64,000 bases of DNA from JAEUIE01 sp046350055 (GTDB lineage: Bacteria; Planctomycetota; Planctomycetia; Gemmatales; HRBIN36): positions 2,976,001 to 3,040,000 of the forward strand of contig JAXMBC010000001.1 in the NCBI GenBank assembly GCA_046350055.1, given 5' to 3'. The notes beneath the pieces were generated by a model. The model was not told the DNA's origin. It did no database searches and worked only from the letters and a program-made list of their open reading frames with translations. Shown here piece by piece: positions 35,696 through 44,888 of this stretch (its first letter is position 1; every line of letters begins with the position of its first letter). Both the position numbers and the translations under genes were made by a program.

Positions 35696-37675
35696 CTATG
35701 GCGCGGTTGCCGGAGGAGGTTCGGTTGAAGTCGCGGGAGTCACCGGGCTCACGATCCAGTCTTTCGGTATGAGCGCCACGCCATTCCTCCATCGCTCGAC
35801 TACGGCTTCGGTGAACCAAGGCTCTTTCACTTCAGCATGGTCGGTCACGATGAGCTGTAACTTCCCCTTCATCTCGTCAACGCGATCTTTGAGCCACTTG
35901 AAGATACGGAAGACGCCATCTCGGTCGGAATCCTTGAGCCCATCGAGCGAGCCGCCAGCGTCCTTTTCGGCTGGGTAGTAAATTTGGGTTGGCTGATCGA
36001 GAACAAGAAATCGTGGAACCGGCCTGCCCTTGTCTACGAACCACTTGTGCAATGCGAGGTGGGCTAGAAGGTGACACCACTCCCAGTTTTGGCCACTACC
36101 CATTTGCACCATCGGAACTGGGCCGGTCGGGGTGTCGGCAACGATGGTTAGCTTCTTCAGGTCTAGACGCAGCGGGAATGGGCTGTACTCCAGTCCCAGT
36201 TTACTGATCCACTTGGTCATCTGCTGGCTGACTTGATTCAAAATCGAAGCGAGCACTTCTTCGGCATCCTCTTCCGTAAGCCTAGCTTCAAGCTCGCTTA
36301 CTTTCTGCTTTGCTTGAGCAATGCTCCTTCGAAGATCAGAGAAATCGTCTGACGCCGATGCTCCTTCAAGATACATCTCGACCCGTCCCGCAACGCGAGA
36401 TCGGACGAGGTCTTGGTTCTGTTGTGCTCGTAGTTCATTGTCGCGGGCAGTCAGTGCGTTAAGTGCCTCTCGATTCGTCGTCAGCCGCTGTGCAACGGTA
36501 GCCATCTCGGTCGATTTATCCTTGATATGCTCCGTCAGTGCAGGCCGCTCTAACCCTACAGCATCGACATGCTTTGCGACCGTTTCGAGGGCCTTGCGGA
36601 CAATGGCAACACGCGGAACCTTGGTCTCGACATTCTGTTGGCACAAAGGGCAGTTGTCGCTCGCCTCATCGGTGAACAATTTGACCGATTGCAGTCGAGC
36701 GCGCTGCTCGTTTGCAACTGACTCAAATGCCACACTACCAGCAGCAAAGTCTTCCGCATCCGCAAGGTCTCGCTGAAGTCGCTCATAAGCTCTCTGAAGT
36801 TCACCGCGCTCCGAACGTAATCGACGGAGTTCTCCAGCAAGCGCACCAGCTTCCTGACCGGCGGGTACAAATTGCACCGTCTTTAGAAGTGCAATTAGCT
36901 GAGCAGGAGCTTCTGGAATATCACCAGCAGGAAGCAGCCCAATTCCCTGTGCTTCCTTAACAAGTGCAGCGGCTTTTCCAGATTCTGCACCGCCAATAGC
37001 CTCAGCTTCCTTCAGTCGCTTTTCAAAGCCGCGAACTGCCCTTCGTGCTTCTTGAAGTTCATGACGGATTTTGATTTGGTCTTCCTCGACAGCACCGAGG
37101 AAATATGGAAGCGTGTCCTTGATTGCTTGGGCCAAGAAAGACGACTCGCCCTGCCGATGGAATAGCAGGTCTTTTTTTGCGATCTCATCCTGATACTGGA
37201 AAGACAGCAGCTTTGCGTGCTGGAGCGTGGCCTCAAGTGAATCACGGGTCTGCCCGCTTGGCGGAATATTCTGGTTGGGCGATACGCCCATCATCCTTGT
37301 CAGGAAGTCATTGATACTGGCGGGGTTCGCGTTTGGAATCAGGCGTGCCATCGCAGGAATTACGACGGTCTCGCCAACAGCGTAGAAGATTTCTGAATTG
37401 GTAAGCTGCGGCGGGATAGGTGCAGCGCGAGCGACGAAGACCTGTGCGTTTCCGAACTGAAGTAACAGCCCGTACCAGCGAACGGCGTCTCGAATAACGC
37501 GGGCAGGGATTGGGCAGCTATCCCGCCCAAAGCAGTAGTCGATGATGTTGATGATCGCTGATTTGCCTGTTCCCGAATCACCAGTGATGACGTTAAGGAC
37601 GCCTGGCTTAAACACCAACTGCCGGATTTGGCCTTGGTGACTGTAAAGCACTAATTCCCGGATTTGCATGCTCAT
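35696..37675 (-). CDS. ABC-3C system ATPase (DUF3732, SMC-like)
   Basis: The 659-residue SMC/Rad50-like ATPase begins MSMQIRELVLYSHQGQIRQL, with Walker A GDSGTGKS (32-39). Coiled coils follow, interrupted by a zinc-hook-like CPLC (near residue 340). The C-terminus has the ATPase signature and FLVLDQPTQIYYP, characteristic of DUF3732. The ATG overlaps the stop of the middle-component gene (ATGA), after GGGGAGT. It is the motor of a three-component ABC conflict system, thought to act on nucleic acid; the trigger is not known. Confidence 0.85.
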   Translation of the reverse strand: MSMQIRELVLYSHQGQIRQLVFKPGVLNVITGDSGTGKSAIINIIDYCFGRDSCPIPARVIRDAVRWYGLLLQFGNAQVFVARAAPIPPQLTNSEIFYAVGETVVIPAMARLIPNANPASINDFLTRMMGVSPNQNIPPSGQTRDSLEATLQHAKLLSFQYQDEIAKKDLLFHRQGESSFLAQAIKDTLPYFLGAVEEDQIKIRHELQEARRAVRGFEKRLKEAEAIGGAESGKAAALVKEAQGIGLLPAGDIPEAPAQLIALLKTVQFVPAGQEAGALAGELRRLRSERGELQRAYERLQRDLADAEDFAAGSVAFESVANEQRARLQSVKLFTDEASDNCPLCQQNVETKVPRVAIVRKALETVAKHVDAVGLERPALTEHIKDKSTEMATVAQRLTTNREALNALTARDNELRAQQNQDLVRSRVAGRVEMYLEGASASDDFSDLRRSIAQAKQKVSELEARLTEEDAEEVLASILNQVSQQMTKWISKLGLEYSPFPLRLDLKKLTIVADTPTGPVPMVQMGSGQNWEWCHLLAHLALHKWFVDKGRPVPRFLVLDQPTQIYYPAEKDAGGSLDGLKDSDRDGVFRIFKWLKDRVDEMKGKLQLIVTDHAEVKEPWFTEAVVERWRNGVALIPKDWIVSPVTPATSTEPPPATAP

Positions 37676-38169
37676 GGGCGTACTCCCCACATCTGGTAAA
37701 CGGTGACCGCATCTCCGGCGCTCGCGAACCACGCCCCAACCATTTTTGCCCTACTGACACACGCCTTCACTTCTTCGCTCGCTGCGAGAATGGGTGCCTT
37801 TCCCCGTTCGAGCTTCCCTTCAGCACGAATGTCGGCTGCGTCTGTGATCGAGATAAGGCCGTGAGTGGAGAGGAACAAAATGCTCTCGCGGGTAATCGTC
37901 GCGAGTTGCTCGGATCGTTCTGCAAGCCCTATTCGGGCTTCGGGATGCTCGCGAAGCCATGGATGCAATGCCGTTGCTGTAGACCTTGGTAGCAAGTCCC
38001 TCGTTGGGCGATGCAAGATGATCGGCAGCACGAGAAACGAAAGTACGAAGGGAAGCCCCTCGGATTTTACCGAGCAGTACCCTTCCACAGCTTCACGGAG
38101 GAGCCAGCCACAGAACGCGGGGTTAAAGTTGTTCCCAACTTCCGTAGGACGCTCTGGCCACGACTTCAT
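37672..38169 (-). CDS. ABC-3C middle component
   Basis: The 165-residue protein matches the middle-component family by size, position and pattern: NPAFCGWLLREAVEGYCSV, then PFVLSFLVLPIILHRPTRDL and SLATITRE-like helices. It overlaps both neighbours by 4 nt, so the three proteins are translated together and probably form one complex. It likely links the ATPase to the C-terminal-domain protein. Confidence 0.8.
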   Translation of the reverse strand: MKSWPERPTEVGNNFNPAFCGWLLREAVEGYCSVKSEGLPFVLSFLVLPIILHRPTRDLLPRSTATALHPWLREHPEARIGLAERSEQLATITRESILFLSTHGLISITDAADIRAEGKLERGKAPILAASEEVKACVSRAKMVGAWFASAGDAVTVYQMWGVRP

Positions 38170-39380
38170 GGAGAACCTCTTGCCGCCACCGTACGCAGAG
38201 CTGTTACTTCATCAGGATGCCAGCCAAGTCTTCCAGAATCAGCAAGTTTGTGGAGTGACCCGCGGCTGATGGCAGGTTCAGTGCATTTAGGGCGAATAAA
38301 AAAGACACCGAAGCGAGCAGCGTCCTCGTCCAAACGAAAGAAAAGCTTTTTTCCCAATGCAACCGGATCGACGCCTGCTGTTCCGAGTTCTGACATGAGG
38401 GAGTCGCAAGTGCGATCCCATTCCCCTAGCAAGCGTTCGTCATAGTCCTCGATCTCCTCAAAATTGATGAGGGTATCCGTTACCCATCGGTCTCGATGAA
38501 CGCTCGCTCGGTAGAAGTCCAGTATCGACTGACGGAGCCTAACATCCGTTAGCCTTAATCGACGCAGGCATTGCACAAACTGGCGATGGTCAGTGGCCGG
38601 GTCGGGTGCGTGAGGAGGGTCAGGCAATGGACGCTGAATCGGAAGATTGTCATCGGCAAAGGTATCTCGCATCTGCTCGATGGCTTCTTGTACTTCACCG
38701 CCACGAATCGCGGGCTGACCAGCCGTGTCCAAGTGGGTAATGAGCCGCCGTAACCACCAGCCTTCGATGTGATCGAGGAATGACTTCTCGTGGTTGCGAG
38801 GGGCAACAAATCGAAGCTCCTCTAACAGCGGATTATCCAGATCGCCGACACTGCATGCCGCATCGAAGATGAATACTTCGTTCAGCATCTCCAGTCTTTT
38901 CGGCTTCGGCAGTTTCTTAAACACATCGAAAGCCTTGGCCAAACTCACGTTTGTGCTTGTGGTCGCGACCTTTAGAAGTAAGTCGTCAGCACGTGCAGGA
39001 TTGCGTTTTGAAGTGGTCGCTCTGAGGGCTTCTGCCGCTGAACCCACAGGTGCGGTTTGTGTTGTAATGAGCGAGAAGGTAACCCCTGGTAGTAGAAAGT
39101 GCTTATCCCGCACCCCCTCACACCAGATATTCAATGTCTTCCACCAATCCTCGCTGGCATCGGTCAGATTGCCAGGCGTGCCGTGAAACTTCGTTTGCAC
39201 CAAGTCGCTTGGCTTTCCGCCCGTCTCGAATGAGACGTCGTCAAACTTCTCTATGGCAAGATGGGCCGTTGCCGACGTTCGGATACGCTTGAGCATTAAC
39301 AGGAAGGCGTAGCGGCACTGATACAGGTAGCCCTGTAGAGATGTCGAGGCCGAGTATTTTGCCGGGCCGGTCTTCGCCAT
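38166..39380 (-). CDS. ABC-3C C-terminal-domain protein (effector/sensor component)
   Basis: The 404-residue protein opens with AKYSASTSLQGYLYQCRYAF and IEKFDDVSFE...SDLVQTKFH. Such starts occur in the first gene of ABC-3C operons and resemble a nuclease-type domain (acidic residues with QTK). The C-terminal half contains the interaction domain (FGVFFIRPKC and HPDEVTAL). It is first in the operon, with the middle component and ATPase following by 4-nt overlaps. Effector action is inferred from the family. Confidence 0.8.
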   Translation of the reverse strand: MAKTGPAKYSASTSLQGYLYQCRYAFLLMLKRIRTSATAHLAIEKFDDVSFETGGKPSDLVQTKFHGTPGNLTDASEDWWKTLNIWCEGVRDKHFLLPGVTFSLITTQTAPVGSAAEALRATTSKRNPARADDLLLKVATTSTNVSLAKAFDVFKKLPKPKRLEMLNEVFIFDAACSVGDLDNPLLEELRFVAPRNHEKSFLDHIEGWWLRRLITHLDTAGQPAIRGGEVQEAIEQMRDTFADDNLPIQRPLPDPPHAPDPATDHRQFVQCLRRLRLTDVRLRQSILDFYRASVHRDRWVTDTLINFEEIEDYDERLLGEWDRTCDSLMSELGTAGVDPVALGKKLFFRLDEDAARFGVFFIRPKCTEPAISRGSLHKLADSGRLGWHPDEVTALRTVAARGSP

Positions 39381-39640
39381 GTGTCTCCGTCCGATACACT
39401 AACAGAGAAAGAATCGTAGGTTTGAAACCTGCACATTGCCGGGGTGCTGCTTATGAAGCTGATCGGGATGGCAGGGAGGTATTATCGTCGCAACCTTTGC
39501 GGTAGCAACGCAATAATGCGTAAAAACCATCTTGGTATGATAGCTTTCTGAGAGGAACCAGCAAATTGTCTATGTATTGACCATGCTGTAGCCAAACTGT
39601 TCGAGCCAATCGAGATCGCCTTTGAATGTCCTCCCCAGTT

Positions 39641-39676
39641 AGTGGGCAGAGATGGGGTAGTGGGCAGAGATGGGGC
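39641..39676. repeat. Perfect 18-bp tandem duplication
   Basis: TAGTGGGCAGAGATGGGG occurs twice head-to-tail without mismatch. The motif resembles no known att or insertion-sequence end that I recognise. Confidence 0.85.
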
Positions 39677-39817
39677 TTTCGATACGGTCGTAGTCTTCAG
39701 TACGTCGGCCGTGATGCCGTAGAACAGCCCATACCCCCGATCAAGGATGCTTCCGGCAGCGTCGGTGCTTTATGAACAAGCGTGCTTATCGCCAACTTAA
39801 CTGAGACTGACAAGGAA

Positions 39818-39961
39818 GACCAGGCAGCAATCACACGAGCAAGCTCCAAATCGTCGGGGGATGCTGGGGTGATGCACACAGTATCAATCTGACTAAGTTC
39901 AAAGCTGGCAGCAACTTGCGCTGAGGCATCGAAGGACTCACAATCCGTTGGTTGCAGGTTC
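39818..39961. repeat. Island right-end repeat with degenerate tRNA 3' end (middle copy)
   Basis: The block runs GACCAGGCAGC...GCAAGCTCCAA...GGGGGATGCTGGGGTGATGC...GCAACTTGCG...GAGGCAT...GGACTCA.AATCC.TTGGTTGCAGGTTC. It matches 50793-50936 in the same order and orientation, with scattered differences. The tRNA part breaks off after GGTTC, so this attachment site has lost the final 18 bp and carries substitutions. Confidence 0.8.
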
Positions 39962-40166
39962 TACTCTTTCCGAGATGCTTGTCGCACTTGGGCATCGAAG
40001 CAAGTAGCATTCCAGTCCAGTCTTTCCAGATCCGCCTAAGCTGCAGTAAGAGGATCAATATAGCCGGGGGACGTTTCCATTGAGTTCTTTCGCACGCATT
40101 GTTGCCAGTTTGGACTACGCGCTTACCGATACTGCATCCCGAGATTTCAACTCAGCAAAAGTCGTT

Positions 40167-41198
40167 TCACCGGAAGAACTGCTTTGTGAAACCGAAATAA
40201 GCCAGACACCATGCAGCTATAGCAATCCAGACAAAACACGCGGGGATCAGTTCCAAAAATGGAAGGCCAAAGATACGGATCAGATTCTGTGTACAGACTG
40301 TATACATGCCGAGAGGGAAGACCGCGGCCCAATATCCATGATCATATCTCAAAGAAACACGCTGGGAGACATGTCGCCAAAATCCGAGAACCAATAGTAC
40401 AGGTATCCACCAGGTTGCCGTTGCCCAAAAGAGCAAGGTCATGCCCTTGAGAAACGGAAGCAATTCCGTGAGCAACGTGAATCGCCCAGCCTCTTGAACC
40501 AATCGTGCGCCGGCAAGTGTAGCGATCGCCATCGCTCCCATATTGATCCAGTACGGTGGAGTCAGATCTCCGGGAGAGAGTGGTAGAAACACGATGCGGT
40601 GGAAGATGATGGCAATCAGCCAGAGATAGATCATGCTGCCCACGAGCCAGAATATTAGAGCGATAAGCAGCAACCACTCCTCTGAGCTTGGCAGGAAAGG
40701 GACCAACAGGCAGGTGAGTACACTCACTGCTTCAGTGCCGACGACGAGGAGGAGCCAGGCTCCTGACAGCCCTTTCTCAGGGGGTGGTTTCTGTTCTGCC
40801 GTGATGAGACCGGGCAACATGAAGTAGGTGAAACCGAGCCAAAAGATGACCCCAATAAGTAGCAGAACAAGCCCCACTACCGGCAGCTTACCGAGAATGA
40901 CGAATTGATTCCCCAGTACACATGGAGCTGCCACCATCGTGAAGAATCCAGGTGCTTTAGCATGGCTGGTAAAATCGAGAAGCAACAGGCTTCGAAAAGC
41001 AGCAGTTCGGAAGGCAACAAGGCCCAGAAGTACAACATAGATAAGAATGTTCAGAACAAAAAGCGAATAGGCAATAGATTCGTAACCGGCTCCGTGAGCC
41101 GCGAGCGAAACGATTCCCGTCGCCATTACCATCGCAAAGATGTTAGGTGGCAAATCGCGGACAACTTGTTGCAGCCTGCCGATAGGTTGTCCTTCCAT
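40167..41198 (-). CDS. SLAC1/TehA-type anion transporter
   Basis: The 343-residue protein has about ten transmembrane helices. The opening LPPNIFAMVMATGIVSLAAH is diagnostic of the tellurite-resistance/C4-dicarboxylate (TDT, SLAC1) family. Two further marks are FFTMVAAPCVLGNQ and FPLGMYTVCT. It ends the minus-strand redox operon. Export or import of a small anion such as nitrite or sulphite is plausible from the neighbours but not shown. Confidence 0.8.
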   Translation of the reverse strand: MEGQPIGRLQQVVRDLPPNIFAMVMATGIVSLAAHGAGYESIAYSLFVLNILIYVVLLGLVAFRTAAFRSLLLLDFTSHAKAPGFFTMVAAPCVLGNQFVILGKLPVVGLVLLLIGVIFWLGFTYFMLPGLITAEQKPPPEKGLSGAWLLLVVGTEAVSVLTCLLVPFLPSSEEWLLLIALIFWLVGSMIYLWLIAIIFHRIVFLPLSPGDLTPPYWINMGAMAIATLAGARLVQEAGRFTLLTELLPFLKGMTLLFWATATWWIPVLLVLGFWRHVSQRVSLRYDHGYWAAVFPLGMYTVCTQNLIRIFGLPFLELIPACFVWIAIAAWCLAYFGFTKQFFR

Positions 41199-41199
41199 G

Positions 41200-41430
41200 C
41201 TACTCTCCGGCCCCTTCCAGAGAAAGGATGCGCCTTAAGAGCCATAGATTCACAAGAAAACAGACGAGACTGGCAAGGGCTGCCGGCCAGACGATTGACG
41301 AGTCACCGCCAAGCCAGGCGTTCATGGTAGCCGTCAGTAACCAGAGCTGAAGCACGACCAGCAAGACGACAATCAGCGAGATACTGCTGAAGATCGTCTC
41401 TTTCTGGTGTCGAGTGAGTTTAGGTTTCAT
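41200..41430 (-). CDS. Small membrane protein of the redox operon
   Basis: The 76-residue protein has two transmembrane helices (about 13-33 IFSSISLIVVLLVVLQLWLL and 46-66 VWPAALASLVCFLVNLWLLR) with charged ends. It overlaps the Rieske gene by 4 nt and precedes the transporter start by 1 bp. It may anchor or assemble the electron-transfer subunits. Confidence 0.65.
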   Translation of the reverse strand: MKPKLTRHQKETIFSSISLIVVLLVVLQLWLLTATMNAWLGGDSSIVWPAALASLVCFLVNLWLLRRILSLEGAGE

Positions 41431-41972
41431 ATCGTTCGAAGCTCCACACCAGTAGCGTAAATGCCCCCCTCTTTGACCTTCAGAGTAATTTTCGGAAGAG
41501 GACGTCGGGGCGGACCAGCGATGGGGCGACCCTCATGGATCTCAAAACTACCATTATGACAGGGACATCGGAGCTGGCTTTTCTCAGGCTGAGGAATGAC
41601 CGCACAGGAAAGATGGCTGCATTTCTGACCATAAGCGACTAGTTGTCCGTCTTGAAGACGAATGAGAAGGCAGGGGTCATGCTCTGTCGGGTAACGAAAT
41701 TCCACCACTCCACCGGGCAGCAATTTCTGATCTTCAGCGATCCGTTTTTCTGGAAACGATTCCTGTCCTTGAAAAAGACACTGTGAACCGATCCAGCATT
41801 GCCCCACGACAAATGCCCCACTGGTCAGGACAAGAAACTTGGTGAACTCTCGCCTGGCCAGCCCCTGATCTACCGGTACGTCTGTGGGAAAGTCCTGCTT
41901 CCATTTTGGTTGCTCATGAAGCGGCCGTCCGTCGGGATAAGTCCGCTCCGGTTCCTGCTGGGATTGGCTCAT
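41427..41972 (-). CDS. Rieske [2Fe-2S] protein
   Basis: The 181-residue protein has a hydrophobic segment at about 44-62 (EFTKFLVLTSGAFVVGQCWI), probably a membrane anchor or uncleaved signal. The C-terminal Rieske domain has C-S-H-L-S-C and C-P-C-H-N-G, that is CxH and CxxH ligands for a 2Fe-2S cluster. It overlaps the ferredoxin-type gene by 4 nt. It would shuttle electrons between the membrane subunit and the molybdopterin enzyme. Confidence 0.88.
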   Translation of the reverse strand: MSQSQQEPERTYPDGRPLHEQPKWKQDFPTDVPVDQGLARREFTKFLVLTSGAFVVGQCWIGSQCLFQGQESFPEKRIAEDQKLLPGGVVEFRYPTEHDPCLLIRLQDGQLVAYGQKCSHLSCAVIPQPEKSQLRCPCHNGSFEIHEGRPIAGPPRRPLPKITLKVKEGGIYATGVELRTI

Positions 41973-42601
41973 GTCCCTGCTCCTATTGATGTCAGAACAT
42001 TTAACGAGATAGTGCGACCTACAGGAGGCTCATGCATCGTGGCTGTCACATCAACTATCTGGTCGGTGCTCTCACGCGGCACCATCATGTTGACTTTGGT
42101 GGTTATGGTTTGCTGGCCAAACTGGAATTGATTGACGATGCGCGAACGTTTTCGAAGCTGTTCGACTTCTTCCCTGGTGCCGTAGTAGAGTGCCTGGCTT
42201 GGGCAGACGGTGGCGCACATCGGTTTCCGGTACGTCGATGTTCTGTCGTAGCACATATCGCATTTCATCATCAAATCGAAGTCACTCATCATCTTGGGTA
42301 CGCCGAATGGACACGCCAGGACGCAATTGGAACAGGCAATACACCGTGGTTTGCGTGCAGTCATGACGCGGCCATCCTCACTCCTTTTGATGGCATCCGC
42401 GGGGCAGACATCGGCGCACGTCGGCGAGTCGCAGTGCATGCACACCACGGGAAAGGTCTGCACAGATTGGCTGCGATCCACGTATTCCAGGTGGATCATG
42501 GAATGTCCTTTGTGCGTCTCGCACTCGGAACATGCATGGGCACACGCCTGGCAACCGATGCACCGCGACGGATCGACAAAAAACTCCATCTCAAGCGTCA
42601 A
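41969..42601 (-). CDS. 4Fe-4S electron-transfer subunit (DMSO reductase-type beta subunit)
   Basis: The 210-residue protein has four cysteine clusters: CIGCQACAHAC, CMHCDSPTCADVCP, CIACSNCVLACPFG and CDMCYDRT...CATVCP. This is the layout of NrfC/HybA-type four-cluster ferredoxins. GGAGG lies 7 nt before a TTG at 42601; an ATG four codons later is the alternative. It passes electrons to or from the adjacent molybdopterin subunit. Confidence 0.87.
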   Translation of the reverse strand: MTLEMEFFVDPSRCIGCQACAHACSECETHKGHSMIHLEYVDRSQSVQTFPVVCMHCDSPTCADVCPADAIKRSEDGRVMTARKPRCIACSNCVLACPFGVPKMMSDFDLMMKCDMCYDRTSTYRKPMCATVCPSQALYYGTREEVEQLRKRSRIVNQFQFGQQTITTKVNMMVPRESTDQIVDVTATMHEPPVGRTISLNVLTSIGAGT

Positions 42602-42623
42602 GGAAATTCCTCCAGCCAATGAC

Positions 42624-44888
42624 TTACTGTTGAGGCTCCAGCCGAGAGGCATACTCTGGCTTGTCCGCTTTACGAATCCGAACCGCGCAAACCTTGTACT
42701 CGGGGATCTTGGAGACAGGATCCTGTGCGGAAACCGTCACAAGGTTGATGCTTTTCACGCCGGCCCAGTGGTAGGGAACGAACACGACATCGGGTCGTAT
42801 GGTCGTTACCACCTGGCAACGGATCGTCATATTGCCGCGCCGGGATTCGATGGTCACCCAATCGGATGAGCTGATGCTATGCTTCTCCGCCAGGGTTGGA
42901 TGCAGTTCCAGGAGCGGCTCCGGATACTGATCGACCAATGGACCGATGCGGCGTGTCTGGTTTCCGCTTAAGAACATGTTGACCACCCGGCCGGTGGTCA
43001 GGATAAGGGGAAATTGTTCGTCAACATCTTCTGTGGGTGGCTCGTACTGGATGGCATGGAAACGGGCTTTCCCATCCGGGAAATAGAAAGGGCCGGTCCC
43101 TTTCGCAATGGGATTCCATGCGTCAGGCTCAAACAGCCGAGGGGTGCCCAGATGCTCAACAGGGTTTCCCTGAGGATCGCGGGCCGGACAGGGCCAGAAT
43201 ATTCCTTTGTGTTCGTCGATCTTTTCGTAGGTGATTCCTGAGTAATCGACGACGCCACCCTGCGTGGCCCCACGCAATTCCTCGAAGATTTCACGAGCGT
43301 TGGTGAACGTAAATCCTCGCTCCCGCCCCAGGCTTTTAGCAATGTCCTGCAGGATTCGCCAGTCCTGTCTGGCGTCGCCAGGCGGGTTCACTGCCTGATT
43401 AATCTTGATGACTCGCCCTTCCGTTGAGCAGACTGTGCCTTCGTCCTCTTCGTGTTGCGAACCGGGCAATACCACATCGGCAAACCGGGCAGTTTCGCTC
43501 ATAAAGAAATCGACACAGGCGTAGAACTCCAATTTTCCGAGCATGCGCTTGATGAATGAACTATCGGGCAACGAAACCACCGGATTGAATGACCATGACA
43601 GCAGACCTTTGATCTCTCCGGTTTCGACCTTGCGGAAGATCTCGTAACAATCGACTCCGATATGGGGCAGTTCAGGCTCAGGAATGCCCCAGAATTTCGC
43701 GATGTGCTCACGATGTGCCGGGTTTTCAATATCCCGGCCACCGGGCAACTGATCGCACTTCTGGCCATGTTCACGGCCGCCTTGCCCATTGCCCTGGCCA
43801 GTGATGGTGGCATAACCGCAACCGGGCCGGCCAATACGCCCCGATGCCAGCACGATGTTGATCGAGGTCAGGCAGTTGTTCACCCCATGAATGTGTTGTT
43901 CGATGCCACGTGCATGTGTCAGGAAGCTGGTTTTCGCGGTTCCCCACCACTCTGCCGCCTGCTCAATCGCAGCCTGACGAATGCCGGTGACTTCTGCTGT
44001 GCGCTTTGGATTCCAGTCGTGGACAGACTCTGCTGCTTTTTCGAAACCAACGGTGTGATCGCGAATAAACGCATGGTCAAGCCAGTTGTTCTTGATCATC
44101 AGGTGTAGTATGCCGTTAAAGAGTGCCACGTCGCGGCCTGGCTTGATCGGGAGAATCAGATCACAGGTGCGGGCAAGTGGGGTGATACGCGGGTCAACAT
44201 TGATGATCCGCGCCCCATTATCACGTGCTTGCCAGATGTAACTCGTGGTAATGGGCGCACATTCGGCTACGTTCGCGCCTGCTACCAGGATCACATCTGC
44301 CAGTGGAATGTCACTCAAGGGATTAGCAGCGCGATCGATTCCGAAAGCCTTTTTGTTCGCAGCTCCTGCGCTGACCATGCATAAACGCCCGTTGTAATCG
44401 ATGTAGCGGCTCTTCAGACAGACGCGGGCAAACTTGCCGAGAAGATAGCACTTCTCAGTGGTCATGCTTGCTCCACCCAGGACAGCAAAGGCATCGTTGC
44501 CATATTGGGATTGAATCCGGGCAATCTCAGACGACACCCGGCGAATCGATTCATCGTATGCAACGGCCCGGAATCCCTCAGGTTGAGAAGGATCTCGGTA
44601 ATATGCACTCGTCAATCTGTCGTGATGTGAACCCTGCAGGTAACGACGAACACCTTTCGGGCACAGCATGCCCCTGTTGGAAGGGAAATCCATCCATGGC
44701 TCGAAGCCAACGACTTCATTGCCCTTGACCTTCAGTTGAATCCCACACTGTTGTCCACAGAAGCAACAGTGCGTTTTGACGAGTCGATCAGGATCGATGG
44801 CAGTATCAATGCGCTGGCCCGTGGGATAGGTGCGCAGCGGCCCGAACTTGGCTAACAGTTGCGGTGTCAGAGGCGGTTCAACGGCCAT
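42624..44888 (-). CDS. Molybdopterin oxidoreductase (nitrate reductase/formate dehydrogenase type)
   Basis: The 754-residue catalytic subunit starts with a [4Fe-4S] motif HCCFCGQQCGIQLKV...GMLCPKG. Its molybdenum ligand region YNGRLCMVSA has Cys, as in Nap/Nas-type enzymes. The C-terminus has the dinucleotide-binding domain (LTTGRVVNMFLSGNQTRR). There is no twin-arginine signal, so a cytoplasmic enzyme is likely. AAGGAG precedes the ATG at 44888. The NO-detoxification genes nearby suggest nitrate or nitrite as substrate, but formate or another oxyanion cannot be excluded. Confidence 0.82.
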   Translation of the reverse strand: MAVEPPLTPQLLAKFGPLRTYPTGQRIDTAIDPDRLVKTHCCFCGQQCGIQLKVKGNEVVGFEPWMDFPSNRGMLCPKGVRRYLQGSHHDRLTSAYYRDPSQPEGFRAVAYDESIRRVSSEIARIQSQYGNDAFAVLGGASMTTEKCYLLGKFARVCLKSRYIDYNGRLCMVSAGAANKKAFGIDRAANPLSDIPLADVILVAGANVAECAPITTSYIWQARDNGARIINVDPRITPLARTCDLILPIKPGRDVALFNGILHLMIKNNWLDHAFIRDHTVGFEKAAESVHDWNPKRTAEVTGIRQAAIEQAAEWWGTAKTSFLTHARGIEQHIHGVNNCLTSINIVLASGRIGRPGCGYATITGQGNGQGGREHGQKCDQLPGGRDIENPAHREHIAKFWGIPEPELPHIGVDCYEIFRKVETGEIKGLLSWSFNPVVSLPDSSFIKRMLGKLEFYACVDFFMSETARFADVVLPGSQHEEDEGTVCSTEGRVIKINQAVNPPGDARQDWRILQDIAKSLGRERGFTFTNAREIFEELRGATQGGVVDYSGITYEKIDEHKGIFWPCPARDPQGNPVEHLGTPRLFEPDAWNPIAKGTGPFYFPDGKARFHAIQYEPPTEDVDEQFPLILTTGRVVNMFLSGNQTRRIGPLVDQYPEPLLELHPTLAEKHSISSSDWVTIESRRGNMTIRCQVVTTIRPDVVFVPYHWAGVKSINLVTVSAQDPVSKIPEYKVCAVRIRKADKPEYASRLEPQQ

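Larger units (their letters stand above)
39381..40166. other. Gene-free junction between islands I and II
   Basis: No gene is seen in 786 bp. It contains an 18-bp tandem duplication (39641-39676), a 144-bp region homologous to 50793-50936 (39818-39961) and a decayed tRNA 3' end. It marks the right end of island I. Confidence 0.65.

Noticed and set aside
39911..39961. Possible second tRNA gene
   Set aside because: Only a degenerate anticodon-to-T-arm fragment is present; acceptor and D arms are absent.
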